The notes: a model not told the origin generated them from the sequence alone. A DNA stretch of 64,000 nucleotides from Berghia stephanieae (GCA_034508935.3 CM067448.1:46685766-46749765), one strand, 5' to 3'; counted from the stretch's first letter, positions 1 through 11,305 are shown. Made by a program: numbers and translations.

Positions 1-1146
1 CCCTCGAATTACGCCAGAATCCTGTTTGTCGACTTTTCGTCAGCTTTTAATGCCATGAACACAGATATTTTGCTTCAAAAGTTGTGCAGAATGGATATTC
101 CAAACTACCTTATTAAATGGTATAAAGAGTTTCTGACCCATAGACCGCAATGTGTAAAATTGGGTGAACATATCTCCAACAAAAGAACGTTGTCGAACGG
201 ATGTCCCCAAGGCTGTGTGAGTTCCCCAATCCTGTACATCTTATACACCAACGACTGCAGACCATCCTTTGAAAATTGTTTTATAGTGAAATATGCAGAT
301 GATACTGCTATTCTTGGCTTATTAAAAGATAAAGTTACCGAAAAGAATTATTTCAAACAAATAAATATATTCACCGATTGGTGTAAACAAAATCAGCTTG
401 AATTAAATGTTGAAAAAACGAAAGAACAGGTGTTTGGTGTAAAAAATAAAAACGACTTAAAGTGTGTGGCGATCGGTAAAGATGATGTTGAGATAGTAGA
501 CTATTTTAAATATTTAGGAATAACCATTGATAGTTCCCTCAATTTCTCTCAACATATTAATATAATATCTAAGAAAGTTGCCCAAAGATTATACATCCTA
601 AGGAAATTGAGAACATTTCAAGTAAGGAAGAAAACTATGTTAAGAGTTTATGACTCATTGATTAAAAGTGTAATTGCGTTTGGCTGCACCATATGGTTTG
701 GAGGATGCCGACTTAAAGATAAATCAAAAATTTCAAAATCTATCAAAGAGGCATCAAAAATAATAAACCATCCTCTTGATGGAGTAGAAAGAATTCATGG
801 AAAAGCAATAGAAAGGAAAGCATTCTCAATTACCAACAATAAAAAACATATTTTATACCATGAATTTAGTCTTTTACCATCTGGGAGAAGGTTTTGTCAG
901 ATTAAATGCAGAACTAACAAGTATAAATCAACGTTCGTTCCATCAGCAATAAAAATTTTGAATATTTCATATGGTACAGAAAAACCAAGGATTGATTCGT
1001 TGACTGATTAACTGATTAATTTATTTAATGTAAGATTAACTGACCAATTGATAATGATGATAATTTTTGGTGTCGAATTGCCACAATCGTAACAAATTGA
1101 AAACGAAATGAATATGTTTATGTTGTGTATATCGCACGTGTGAAAG

Positions 1147-1212
<66 letters not shown>

Positions 1213-1322
1213 AGAGAGAAAAAATAAGTAGGAGTGAAATATCTGTTCAATCTTAGTTATCGTTTAACATTATAACAAGTGTAACTAAATGACAAATTGC
1301 CATATTTATGGACAATAAAGAT
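1..1322 (+). mobile_element. 3' half of a CR1/Rex1-like LINE (reverse transcriptase)
   Basis: The reading frame is open from the left edge to the stop at 1011, so the 5' part lies outside the window. It holds the C-terminal half of a non-LTR reverse transcriptase: VDFSSAFNAM (28-57) carries the first catalytic aspartate, NGCPQGCVSSP (196-228) is the next conserved block, and YADD (292-303) is the catalytic core. A thumb and C-terminal region follows (KYLGITID, YDSLIKSVIAFGCTIW, PSAIKILN near the end). No stop or frameshift is seen in the visible part. The 3' UTR has a GA run (1151-1209) and ends in GACAATAAAGATCT plus a TTA microsatellite, a tail style known for CR1/L2/Rex1 LINEs. Clade assignment is from memory. 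A related 3' end may lie at 22240-22290 on the minus strand. Confidence 0.85.
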
Positions 1323-1366
1323 CTATTATTATTATTATTATTATTATTTTATTATTATTATTATTA

Positions 1367-1400
<34 letters not shown>

Positions 1401-1423
1401 TTTTATTATTATTATTATTATTA
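1323..1423. repeat. (TTA)n microsatellite at LINE 3' end
   Basis: TTA units with a few interruptions directly follow the LINE 3' UTR and probably derive from the element's repeat tail. Confidence 0.85.
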
Positions 1424-1663
1424 CCTTGACCCTCGTGGTTTTTGTTTATATTCTCTCCAAGCATTAAAAAAAAAAAAGTACATGTAAATTAATTTTTTGT
1501 CTGTTGTGAAAGAAACTTTTCCGAGGTTTCTAAAAATATACCGGGATGTCCCCTGATCTCATTTTGTGTCTAAAAATAGAACCGACCCTTTTGATCGCGA
1601 TCCCCAATGGAAAACGCCGTCACCTTTGGCGCCCTCTTCTCGTCTGGTGATTTCCTACGTCGA

Positions 1664-1666
1664 TTT

Positions 1667-1697
<31 letters not shown>

Positions 1698-1917
1698 GGG
1701 GGGGGGGTGTTGTTCAGGGTGCACGCACGTATTAATGAAAGGTGGGGATGGGTTGTTATGACGTATTTATTATCATGTGATCACTCGTGATCATGAGACT
1801 GTATTGTAAATTTTAGGGTAGGACAAAAATAATTGTTATTATTGGTTACACGATCCACGTGTTTTTGTTTGTTTGTTTATTTGTTTTGTTTTATTTTCAG
1901 GAAGAGTGAAGGGTTTG

Positions 1918-1998
<81 letters not shown>

Positions 1999-2072
1999 CA
2001 GGTCAGTGCATGTGTGTGTGTGTGTGTGTGTCAGTGTGTGTGTGCCAGTGTGTGTGTGTGTGTGTGTGTGTG
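1664..2072. repeat. Cluster of simple repeats: GT, poly-G, CT, GT
   Basis: A short GT run leads into a 27-base G run (1681-1707). After about 210 unique bases a CT run (1920-1982) passes directly into GT repeats (1982-2072). Open frames over this stretch are low-complexity artefacts. Confidence 0.9.
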
Positions 2073-2099
2073 TCCGTGTTAAGACCGAGCAGCTCAACC

Positions 2100-2630
2100 T
2101 AATGCGTCAGAGATTTCACTTTAAATAAAGTTAATAAATTGAGCGCAATATCCACTTAACCCGCTCAAATCGTTTTATAAGCGGACCCTAGCCAATAGAT
2201 GGAACGAAATTGACGTCACACAGCTCTTTGTTTCTGTTTTTAGACAGCCATTGAATTATTAGTTCTCAACAAACAAAAAAAACAAACAAACAAAAAAACT
2301 ATCAATCGTCTGATAAACGTTTAAGATTACGCATAGTTTTGACAAGATGAGGGTCATTTAAATCGATTTGTATTTGAATCAAGAGTTTTCTGGACAATTT
2401 TTTTAAAAAGTTTTTTTGTTGTTGTTGTTGTTGTTTTTTGTTTTTTTGCTTTTTGTTTGTTTGTTTCTGTTTCTATTTTCTGTCCATGGTATGAGTTTAA
2501 GTAAAACACTTAGGATGTTTTCCGGCCAGGTCAACCATACCATCACACAAAACTATCTATAACCTTAAATGTTACAAGTCGTACCTAACCTAACAATACA
2601 GACTGCTGTACCTTTTGGTATTTAGTATAT
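2100..2630. other. Gene-free stretch
   Basis: No coding signal. 2305-2410 resembles parts of repeats at 6600-6760, 14735-14840 and 17850-18000 (CACATAGTTTTG and GTCATTTAAATCGAT motifs). The rest is A/T homopolymer and GTT runs. Confidence 0.5.
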
Positions 2631-2900
2631 TATGAAAAGTGTCTGTAAATGCTCAACGTTTTCGTGTTTTCCAGAATAGGGAAGGATAATCGTGACATCA
2701 AACCCTCTACTCTTTTGGTTCCTAAATCCTCGTGGAGTGTGTATGTAACCAATCCTTCGGAATACTAATAATGAATAGGTTATATAAAGGTGGCATAACT
2801 ATTTCAGAAGCAGGATGAATAGACAGATTCTTAGGATTTCGGGACGTGAAAGAGCGAGAATCGGTGATCTTTATTGACGACTAGCATATATTTATATAGA
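2630..2900 (+). repeat. Interspersed repeat R1, copy 1
   Basis: The block containing CCTCTACTCTTTTGGTTCC, TAATAATGAATAGGTT and ATCTTTATTGACGAC recurs in inverted order at 12640-13040 and in part at 14225-14330 and 14630-14905. Boundaries and class are unknown. Confidence 0.5.
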
Positions 2901-2984
2901 AAATAAAATACCATCAGTCTGACACCAGAAAATCATTGACACAACGGTAAGGGCTGCCCGAAGCCTGTGATCATGAAAATACTA

Positions 2985-3276
2985 ACGAAAGAGTGAAAAT
3001 GGAGAGGCTTTGTATGGGAACAATAGAGCCAAAGGGCGTTTCGGGTACAAACCCTTCGTCAGCACAACAATTACAAATTAACGTGGAAAACAAATGAAAT
3101 AAAATGGAAAATAACGTGTATCGTCTGTACTCAATGGTGGTTGCAGTATGAATAAATTATTTTATTTGTTTTCCATCTTAATTTGTGTATTGTTGTGCTG
3201 ACGAAGGGTTTGTATCCGAAATGTCCATTGCCTGTATTGTTCCCATACGAAGCCTCTCCATTTTCACTCTTTCGTA
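2985..3276. repeat. Hairpin repeat family H, two inverted arms
   Basis: Arms of about 120 bases (2985-3110 and 3155-3276) are inverted copies. Each runs from GAGTGAAAATGGAGAGGCTT through GGGAACAATA to the motif CTGACGAAGGGTTTG with a GAAA-like 3' side. A shorter related copy lies at 38079-38220, and the outermost arm motif alone at 46482-46512. Confidence 0.75.
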
Positions 3277-3548
3277 ATTATTTACACAAGGTATGTATCC
3301 AGTCCTCCGGAAGAGCAGTTATACACTTCCATTGAAATAGGAACCAATTGTTTTGACATCATATTTTACTTCCCTATTTCATTCATTCTATTGTTTGTAC
3401 ACAACCAGCCGTATTTGTCGGAAGAGGTATGAGGGTGTGTCCCTAATCCCGTGTTTTGATTGGGCAAAATCTCACTGGTTAATTGGTTTTTATTAGTCTC
3501 TGAAAAGTGTCTCTACTGTAAAATGCTCATCGTTTTCGTGTGTGTCAG

Positions 3549-3811
3549 AATTGCAGACCTGCTAACTAATGCTAAAATTCATCCGTAAGAATACGAATTT
3601 TTCGTTCAACACCAGAAATAGACATTTTTGACTCAATACAATGTGTTAAAAAGAAAACGTTGGTGCCACAATGCATCTATTCAGAGTTTTGAAGGCATAT
3701 TTTGTAAGACTGCTAAGAGTAATATATTAATTTGTAAAGTTAATTATGATAACTTCTATTTCTTCCCTCTGAAAACTACGATTTTTTTTAACAATTCGAG
3801 TTGGCAGGTCT
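3549..3811. mobile_element. hAT-like MITE with CAGACCTGC ends
   Basis: CAGACCTGCTAACT at the left faces GAGTTGGCAGGTCTG at the right, giving imperfect terminal inverted repeats around about 240 AT-rich bases. Termini beginning CAG fit hAT elements, but I do not see a clean 8-base target duplication. Similar ends occur at 45428-45690, 52019-52206, 60833-61035 and 62516-62772. Confidence 0.5.
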
Positions 3812-4270
3812 GGAATGGTTTTTAATGAGATAAAATTGAGGACGTTTGACATTATAAAATTTGACGGGGAAGTGTGTCAAGAAATTTTCACAAACCCCAA
3901 ATGACGACATAGCAGTCTGTATTGTAACTGATGTAACTCAATATCATCCAGCATCTCGCGGAGGAGATAGTATTATGGAATTGATGCATGCGTTTGGGAA
4001 AATACTCATGGCACCCGCCAGCTGGAAATAAGGTGTCCACAAATCAAAGAATGAGTAACCTTGATAGTTTATGGCCTGATTGATATAATTTAGTGATCAT
4101 GATAACTAATCACAAAATGTCTGTCTAAAAACAACAAGAAAGAGCTGAGTCACGTCAGTTTTATTCCTTCTAGAGAGTAAACATCCTTTTTTAAAATTGA
4201 AATAGTGAGTTTCAAAAGATGTCTTAAGAATGCCGAACATACGACAGCAAGAGAAATAGAACAAGAATGT

Positions 4271-4550
4271 AGCTTTTATATAGCACAATATCCACTAAAC
4301 GTGCTCAAAGCGCTTTACAAAGGGTCCCCAAGACAACAGCAACATTTAACATATAGGACGAGACATGACATCCGTTAGGCGATATCAGAATTTTTTCGGA
4401 CATAAATAACGCTGTATACGTCAGGTACTCATTTTATTCCTGAGTACGATGAGAAAATGTGAGTAAAGAGCCTTTTTCAAGGACTCAACTATGCACCGCT
4501 CAAAGCGAAACTCAAATCCAGGACCTTCCTATCCAGGGGCGTGTGCTACA
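4271..4550 (-). mobile_element. SINE-A copy
   Basis: Minus-strand copy of the most abundant SINE. The family has a tRNA-like head (A-box region GGCTATGTGGTCTAGTGG, B-box GGTTCGAGCC), a body with TGTAAAATGAGTACCTGG and CGCCTAACAGGCGTCATGTC, and a tail with GCGCTTTGAGCACG and GCGCTATATAAAAGCTC. The head of this copy is decayed. Confidence 0.85.
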
Positions 4551-4885
4551 TTGGTTGATTTGGTACCTGGCACCGCATCCATCTTTTAAAAATGGATTAT
4601 AGCATTAAAAAAAAAAAGAAAACTAAGAAATGGTATATACCTCCTCTTACTTCTTTGAGTAAATCTATTCTTTAATTTTTTGTTTCTTTCTTTTGTATTT
4701 ACAAATATAGCATGTTTTAAGTCATTTTATTCTGATTCTGGCACCACCTCATACTGTAAGCATGCCACGCCACTGTTCCTATCTGAAGTCGGATGTCATA
4801 CTGCCAGACCACATTATATCCTACACAGAGAGGATGACCAAGAGAATGGTGGAAGAGGAAAGAAGCAAAATGGGTGGGATTGGAA

Positions 4886-5074
4886 TCTCGAAGGGAGGCC
4901 TTTAGCTTCTGCTACAGCTGACAGGTCAGGACAGTCTTTAGAAGATGTCGTAATGTGTTCACGGCCCAGTTCTCCACGAAGAAAAATCTCGAAGGGAGGC
5001 CTTTAGCTTCTGCTGCAGCTGACAGGACAGTCTTTAGAAGATGTCGTAATGCGCTCACGGCCCAGTTCTCCACG
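4886..5074 (+). repeat. Tandem duplication of about 95 bp
   Basis: CTCGAAGGGAGGCCTTTAGC through ACGGCCCAGTTCTCCACGA occurs twice in a row (4886-4982 and 4987-5074) with few differences. The surrounding 4760-5400 looks like a decayed LINE 3' end by peptide flavour (GRGKKQNGW, SLEDVVMCS), but this is weak. Confidence 0.7.
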
Positions 5075-5400
5075 AGGACACTCTCAATGGATCACCTACC
5101 TACCTTGTCGTTGGTGGGGGGTGCTTGAGGCATATCAGGGGCAAAGGAGTAATTCCGGTTGACGCTCGCTAGACCATGCCGGATTTAGGGCCTATAAGCG
5201 GGCGCCTTAAACGGCCCGACCTGATATGTGAATGTGACGAAAGGAGATCCAACACCCGGTGCCCAAATGGCTTCGGCAATCCCGGGGTCCATACTACTAG
5301 AGCATCATCCACGAGGACAGATGGTGGAAATAAATCGAGAAATCAAGTTGATGATAAATATCAAATTAAGAAATTATGGAGTAGGAGTAAGATAAAGAAC

Positions 5401-5578
5401 TGAGCAATAAGTGTGTATGAAAGGTGCCAGACAAAGCAAGAAAGAAATACATAAGGAAAAAAAAACATCCAAAAAAAAAATTAAAAATCAGTCGACCTCG
5501 ACTGGGGATCGAACCTCACACCTTTTCATTACCGGTCAGAAGTATTAACATTACAATGTTCGAAGTATCATAGTATCT
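5401..5578 (-). mobile_element. SINE-D copy
   Basis: Read on the minus strand it has a B-box-like GGTTCGATCCC, then GTCGAGGTCGAC, a T-rich stretch, CTTGCTTTGTCTGGCACC and TTTCATACACACTT. Other copies are at 46262-46400, 47335-47590 and 63838-64000. Confidence 0.7.
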
Positions 5579-5654
5579 TCATAAATAAAAGGAATTTAAA
5601 AAATAATAATAACCCAAATTTCTTAATTCCTATAAAATCAATCAATTCTTAGCG

Positions 5655-5850
5655 TCTAAATTGCCCAGACCAACGTGCGATTATTTTCAGGTCTCACATC
5701 CAAACGCAGTTATGGACGTAGTTTAACATTGTTGAAATGGGAAATATTTTGCGTGTTGTTTTTTTAAATTTATTTTTTAGATTTCCATTACAACAATGAG
5801 CCCATTATAAAGCTAGGTTATCAGATCTTCAAATAAATGCACCTTGACCG
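5655..5850. mobile_element. MITE family M1, copy 1
   Basis: It carries CCAACGTGCGATTATTTTCA at one end and GGTTATCAGATCTTCAAAT at the other, in imperfect inverted orientation, with ACAACAATGAGCCCAT inside. Better preserved copy at 13762-13937 and a decayed one at 48340-48500. Confidence 0.6.
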
Positions 5851-6416
5851 GGGCATAATACCGTTTAGACACGATGGCCTTCATGAAATTTGACCAGTAC
5901 AACAATAATATCAACCACCCTCATTGATTCAACATTTCCTCTGACTCATACAGCAGTTTTTTGGGGGTTTTGGGGGTGATTTGTTTTAATTATTTTTTTT
6001 TTATTGATTTGTTTTTTGCTTTGAGATTTTATGTTTTTGTTTTTATTTTGTTTGTTGTTTTCTATGTCTTTTTTTCTTTCTTTTGCTTTAATTTTAGTCG
6101 TTTTTTAAGCGAGGAGGGGAGGAGGGGGGGGGGGTGGTTTGATTGTTTTGGCTTTTTGTTTGTTTTTCTTTGTTTTTTTGTTTTCTTGTTTTTTTCGCTC
6201 ACTATATATTTGTTTGTTTGTTTGTTTGAACACACTAGTGGGTTCATAACAAATCCATCACTCAATCCTTGTCATCGAATGTCGTATTTGTGAAAGAGAA
6301 ACCCCCAGACAATGGTCAGGATTGCCAGATATTTTGTTACGAAAAAAGCTAAACAAATACACGAGATTCCAATTTATGTAAAAATTCCATGTTTGCATCG
6401 GTTTTCAGATTATTTA

Positions 6417-6418
<2 letters not shown>

Positions 6419-6478
<60 letters not shown>

Positions 6479-6570
6479 GATTTATTAAATAGCATTTCTA
6501 TAGCGCATAATCATGACGATGTCGTGCTCTATGCGCTTCATATTGGCAATCATATCATGACATAAAATCA
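6419..6570 (-). repeat. (AAT)n tail plus LINE/SINE 3' end fragment
   Basis: An AAT microsatellite (6419-6478) is followed by TTTCTATAGCGCATAATCATG, resembling the GCGCTATA 3' ends of L2-like elements read from the other strand. The same pairing occurs at 7403-7720. Confidence 0.55.
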
Positions 6571-6844
6571 AATATCTATAACAATAATTCACTTAATTCT
6601 CCCTTAACCGTATTAACCAGACAATATACGTTTAAGGTTACACATAGTTTTGTGTGTTGGTCCGTTTTACTTCTGGATGGCAATTTCGTGAGCTTTTTAG
6701 CCAAGCGCATATTATTTATACACAAATTCTTTCATCTCGTGAATTCTGACATTGCCATAAAGGGTTACATATGTCCTTTATTGTCTATTGAAAATGTATG
6801 GAAACAAGTAATAGTATTGGTTTTAAAGTAACCAAAGATAAATT

Positions 6845-6846
<2 letters not shown>

Positions 6847-6934
<88 letters not shown>
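6847..6934. repeat. Uninterrupted poly-C run of 88 bases
   Basis: I count 88 consecutive C from 6847 to 6934 with no other base. The glycine-rich frame across it is an artefact. Confidence 0.95.
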
Positions 6935-6935
<1 letters not shown>

Positions 6936-7269
6936 TTGTGAAAAGAGGGAAGTTAACCTTGTCTTTCGGATTTGACATGAAAACGCCAAACTGGAAACCC
7001 AGTGCATACTAATAATATTTAAATTTCAATGGAAAAGTCGGTCGGAAGCTATATTTAGAATGTCCCAAAAATCCCTATCTATTTTAGACAATGATGACTG
7101 GGCGAGAATACCATCAGACAGATTGGAATAAAATAAATGCAGTGTAGATAATATATAAATAACAACATGAGATAATAAATAGTATCAAGTCATCATCGTT
7201 AGTTATTTTGTGGTTGGGATATTGGGTCAGTCTGTACGTGGTGCCAGGAATGACGAATGGGACGTGTTT

Positions 7270-7284
<15 letters not shown>

Positions 7285-7300
<16 letters not shown>

Positions 7301-7320
7301 GGGGGGGGGGGAGGGGGGTG
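7285..7320. repeat. GT run and poly-G run
   Basis: A GT microsatellite (7267-7284) leads directly into about 27 consecutive G, then a further G-rich stretch. Confidence 0.9.
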
Positions 7321-7400
7321 TTATCGTTATTCGTTATTATAGTATAATAATATACAACAATGCATATCACAATTGGGGTAGGTGACCGGTCGGTTAAGGC

Positions 7401-7720
<320 letters not shown>

Positions 7721-7789
7721 CATACCACAATGATATCAATAGCACCAGTGTATGTATTATCGTATCAATATCATGAAAATGTCACGGTA

Positions 7790-8210
7790 AAAAGGTAGTG
7801 CTTTAACAATGACCAGGAAGATCCAGTGTTCGAGCCCCGCTTCAGTCACTTTCGTTTCTTTCCTTGGGCAAAATTATTAACTCACATAAAATTAGCTCAT
7901 TTTCGACAACATGGGTGATTTCTGTTGACATCAAACATCTTGTTTGATGGATTATCTATATTCCTTCATGGAATTCCCTGATGACGGTATCTCACTGTGA
8001 CAGAAAAGGTGATTCCTGTTGACATCAGACATCTTGTTTGATGGATTATTTTTATTCTGATACCCTGATGACGGTATCTCACTGACATTAGGCTTTTTAC
8101 CCACATTCTCTCACTGTACTCAAGTGTAAAATGTATACCTGACCGTTAACCGCGTTGTCATTGTCGATGAAAAAAAGGGCGTCATGTCTTGTCATACATG
8201 TTCAATACTG
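7790..8210 (+). mobile_element. Composite SINE: foreign head, SINE-A body
   Basis: The head has a B-box-like GTTCGAGCCCC (7831-7841) and CTTGGGCAAA, unlike SINE-A. Two tandem 80-95 bp units (7912-8007, 8010-8090) share TTGTTTGATGGATTAT and CCTGATGACGGTATCTCACT. From 8085 the SINE-A body follows (TTCTCTCACTGTACTCA to GCGTCATGTCTTGTC). Confidence 0.65.
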
Positions 8211-8249
8211 TTGTTGTTGTTGTTCTTGTCAACTGTTATGTTTTTGTCA

Positions 8250-8283
8250 TTTCCTGAAGAAGGGTTTTGAGCCCGAAACGTAC
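8250..8283 (+). repeat. Hairpin family H, single motif
   Basis: CCTGAAGAAGGG then TTTTGAGCCCGAAACG: the core H motif without its inverted partner nearby. Confidence 0.6.
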
Positions 8284-8603
8284 CATGTTTAGTTTGTTGT
8301 TATATTATTTTGAATATGTTATTTTCATGTTTGAACATTCCATGTAAATGACGTGAAGGTGCATGCTGACCTCAGAGAGTTATGACGTCACAAAATGATT
8401 ACAAGACTAGAATTAGTCAATTATAAGATACAGCATGAGATACGGCTGTCATTTGATATTTAACATTATGCTGTGGGATAGTTTGTAATGATTGTTGCTG
8501 AATCGGTACAGATGTACTCAGGTACAATATGGTCACACCAAAAAAAAAAAAATCAAAATTTTTTTAAAATCCGTCACGTCGATGTTCGCGAGCGGAAATT
8601 GGA

Positions 8604-8893
8604 TTCAACAGTCTGGTGTAACGTCCGCCCAGCAACCAGCAGCTTGGTTCTAAACAAAGAAAATCGGTACTATTTATTCTTCAAGCTGGCGAGAACTTTT
8701 TCACATGTCACATGATCAGAATGTATAATAGTCAAAACATGATCAGATTTATGTTTTTCTCCTCTGGAACACATTTATGCTCGTCGGAGAAGTATTTCAT
8801 CAGGGCGTCCGCCATTGTTCCGATAGTTTAGAACCAGTTACTAAGTTACTATGCTTCAGTTCGAGGGAAGTGACGTCATGACTGTTGAATCCT
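8604..8893 (+). mobile_element. MITE family M2, copy 1
   Basis: About 290 bp bounded by GGATTCAACAGTC and GACTGTTGAATCC. Inside are CGTCCGCCCAGCAAC, CAGCTTGGTTCTAAACAAAG and GAAGTGACGTCATGAC. A second copy lies inverted at 9199-9484. No transposase is present. Confidence 0.75.
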
Positions 8894-8924
8894 ATTTCAT
8901 GGTGGGCATTCGATATAAATAAAT

Positions 8925-9157
8925 AAATAAATAAAATAAAATAAAATTCCGTTCATTCATCCCATGGGGGAAATTCGTCTTTAGGGTCTATTCCAAGGGA
9001 AGACTGGAATAACCCAGGCGTCACCCGCAGTGCAGCGCCGCAAATTAAGCTAGGGCGAGATGACTTGCTCAAGACCACACAGCGCAGCGGTGGGTGATCG
9101 AACTCGGTACCTTTCAGGTACGAAACAAAGACCGTACCGCTGAGCCACGCTGCCCCT
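8925..9157 (-). mobile_element. SINE-C (CORE-like) copy
   Basis: On the minus strand: GGGGCAGCGTGGCTCAGCGG, GTACGGTCTTTG, B-box-like GAGTTCGATCACC, then CTTGAGCAAGTCATC, which resembles the CORE-SINE central domain. It lies between the two M2 MITEs. Other copies at 37372-37477 and 42702-42902. Confidence 0.7.
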
Positions 9158-9198
9158 TATGTCGATTGTTTCCCCTGTGAACTGGTCCTTGTGCACGA

Positions 9199-9484
9199 AT
9201 AGGGTTCAACAGTCGTGACGTCACTTCCCTCGTAATGACGCATATTAACTTTGTAATTGGTTCTAAACTATGGGAACAATGGCCGACGCCCTTATAAATT
9301 CTTCTCCGACGAGCATAAAGGTGTATCCAGAGGAGAAAAACATAAATCTGATCATGTTGTGACTTTTATACATTCTGATCACATCTAGCCAGCATGAAGA
9401 ATAAAAAGTAGGCTATTTTCTTTGTTTAGAACCAAGCTGCTCGTTGCTGGGCGGACGTGACATCAGACTATTGAATCCTATTCA
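9199..9484 (-). mobile_element. MITE family M2, copy 2 (inverted)
   Basis: Inverted relative to the copy at 8604, with the same GGGTTCAACAGTC and ACTATTGAATCC ends and the same interior. The pair could fold into a long stem with a loop of about 300 bases. Confidence 0.75.
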
Positions 9485-9536
9485 GATCTGACTATCACTG
9501 AGTATTGTAGACCTGTTTCGTATCGGAGCGTGGCCT

Positions 9537-9967
9537 TCGTAAAGTTATGGCCTGATACTGACCAAAAAATGACGTCAAAATGCCAGTCTTTTGCCACAAA
9601 AGAAAAGAAATCGTGAGTTGTTTTCAATAGTTCAACCAATGAAATAACTTGTTTCCATGAGCTCTACTAACGACAACTCACTAGGCGGTGCAAAAAACAA
9701 ATAATGACGTCAAACTGCCAGTCCTTTTGGATTTCAGTATCCGGCTATAACATAACGATGGCTGCGCTAGAACCCGCTAGGACTGGCAGTTTGACGTCAT
9801 TTCTTAGGTTTGTGTAGCGTCTAGTGCGTTGTCGTTAGTAGAGCTCAAGGAAACAAGTTATTTCATTGGTTGAACTATTGAATACAACTCACGATTTGTT
9901 TTCTTTTGTGGCAAAAGACTGGCATTTTGACGTCATTTTTTGGTCAGTGTCAGGCTACTTTACGATG
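9537..9967. mobile_element. MITE family M3, two head-to-head copies
   Basis: A unit starting AAGTTATGGCCTGATACTG and carrying ATGACGTCAAAATGCCAGTC, GCCACAAAAGAAAA and GAGCTCTACTAACGACAAC (9537-9770) is followed by its inverse (9775-9967). Each unit has TGACGTCA near its ends. Further copies at 18773-19000 and 19139-19350. Confidence 0.8.
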
Positions 9968-10177
9968 GCTACGGTCGTTTACACAAGAGCAACCTTTTTC
10001 CTTCACATAGACTTGTCCTTTGTTTTAAAAGTGAGAATCGGTGGTTCGGATCTTAGTATCGTCCGACCGGTTTACGAAGTTAAATTTCTTCGCGGGTGTG
10101 TGTTTTCTCCAACATTCCTCGGTATTGTGTGTAGCCTATGTTTTACACTTTGTACAGAATTTTGGTTTTTGGTGAGT

Positions 10178-10451
10178 CATCATCATAATGAATTCGTATC
10201 AACACTCATTAAACGACAACAAGAATAACAACAACAACAACAACAATGTCAAAAACATTTTCCCTGCTCCACTGACAAGCAGCCCCTGTTATTGAGTTTT
10301 CTATTACGACCATTTAATTTATAATAAAACTGCCATCATCACAATCTCAAATATCTACCTATTTAAGCGGAGTTTCAATTTGAGATAATAACTAGTTTGG
10401 GTTTTTTTTTCATCATCATAATGAATTCATATCAACGCTCATTACAGCAGC

Positions 10452-10484
<33 letters not shown>

Positions 10485-10684
10485 AACAACAACAACAACA
10501 ACGTCAAAAACATTTTCCCTGCTCCACTGACAGCAGCTCCTGTCGTTGAGTTTTCTATTACTTTCCATTTAATTTATAATAAAACTGTCATCATCACAAT
10601 CTCAAATATCTACCTATTTTAATGGAGTTTCAATTTGAGATAACAACTAGATCTTTTTTTTTCATCATCATCACCATCATCATT

Positions 10685-10743
<59 letters not shown>

Positions 10744-10945
10744 ACTGAATTCATATTTAACGCTCATTACAACAACAACAACAACAACAACAATGTCAAA
10801 AACAATTTCCCTGCTCCACTGACCGGAATACCCTGTCATTGAGTTTTCTATTACTTTCCATTTAATTTATATTAAAACTGCCATCATCACAATCTCAAAT
10901 ACATATTTAATGAATGGAGTTTCAATTTGAGATAATAACTAGATC
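10178..10945 (+). repeat. Three-unit tandem array, 233-285 bp per unit
   Basis: Units start at 10178, 10411 and 10661. Each has a CAT/ATC run, AATGAATTC, a CAA run, TTTCCCTGCTCCACTGAC, ATTGAGTTTTCTATTAC, CATCATCACAATCTCAAATA and TTCAATTTGAGATAA. Units differ mainly in length of the CAT and CAA runs. Units 1-3 look about 90% alike by eye. Confidence 0.85.
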
Positions 10946-11004
10946 TAATGTTTCCATAATAAATACGACTGTTATCTGGTTTAATCAGCACTTTCAACAT
11001 GTTT

Positions 11005-11305
11005 GTGCGGCTATGTGGTCTAGTGGTATGACACTCGCTTTCGGATCGGAAGGTCCTGGGTTCGAGCCTTGCTCGGCGCATAGTTGAGTCCTTGGAAAAG
11101 GCTCTTTACTCATATTCTCTCACCGTATTCAGGTGTAAAATTATGAGTACCTGGCCGTCAACAGCGTTGTCTCTGTCGAAAAAACTTTAATATCGCCTAA
11201 CAGGCGTTATGTTTCGTTAACATGTTACGTGTGCTATTGGTCAGGGACCCTTTGCAAAAGCGCTTTGAGCATGTTTAGTGGATATTGCGCTCAATAAAAG
11301 CTCAA
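11005..11305 (+). mobile_element. SINE-A copy, full length
   Basis: One of the best preserved copies: head GTGCGGCTATGTGGTCTAGT, B-box GGTTCGAGCC, body GAGTACCTGGCCGT, tail GTGGATATTGCGCT. The head would fold like a tRNA but has decayed stems and is a SINE head, not a tRNA gene. Confidence 0.9.

Noticed and set aside
3198-3226. Active hammerhead ribozyme
   Set aside because: Core-like CTGACGA and GAAA strands are present, but an extra base follows the core and no cleavage triplet with stems I and III was found by eye.
9866-10228. 120-codon frame as a gene
   Set aside because: It begins inside an M3 MITE and ends in a CAA run; no recognisable domain.
10997-11080. tRNA gene at the SINE-A head
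   Set aside because: A- and B-box motifs are present, but the same unit with the same 220-bp downstream body recurs over twenty times and the stems are imperfect, so these are SINE heads.
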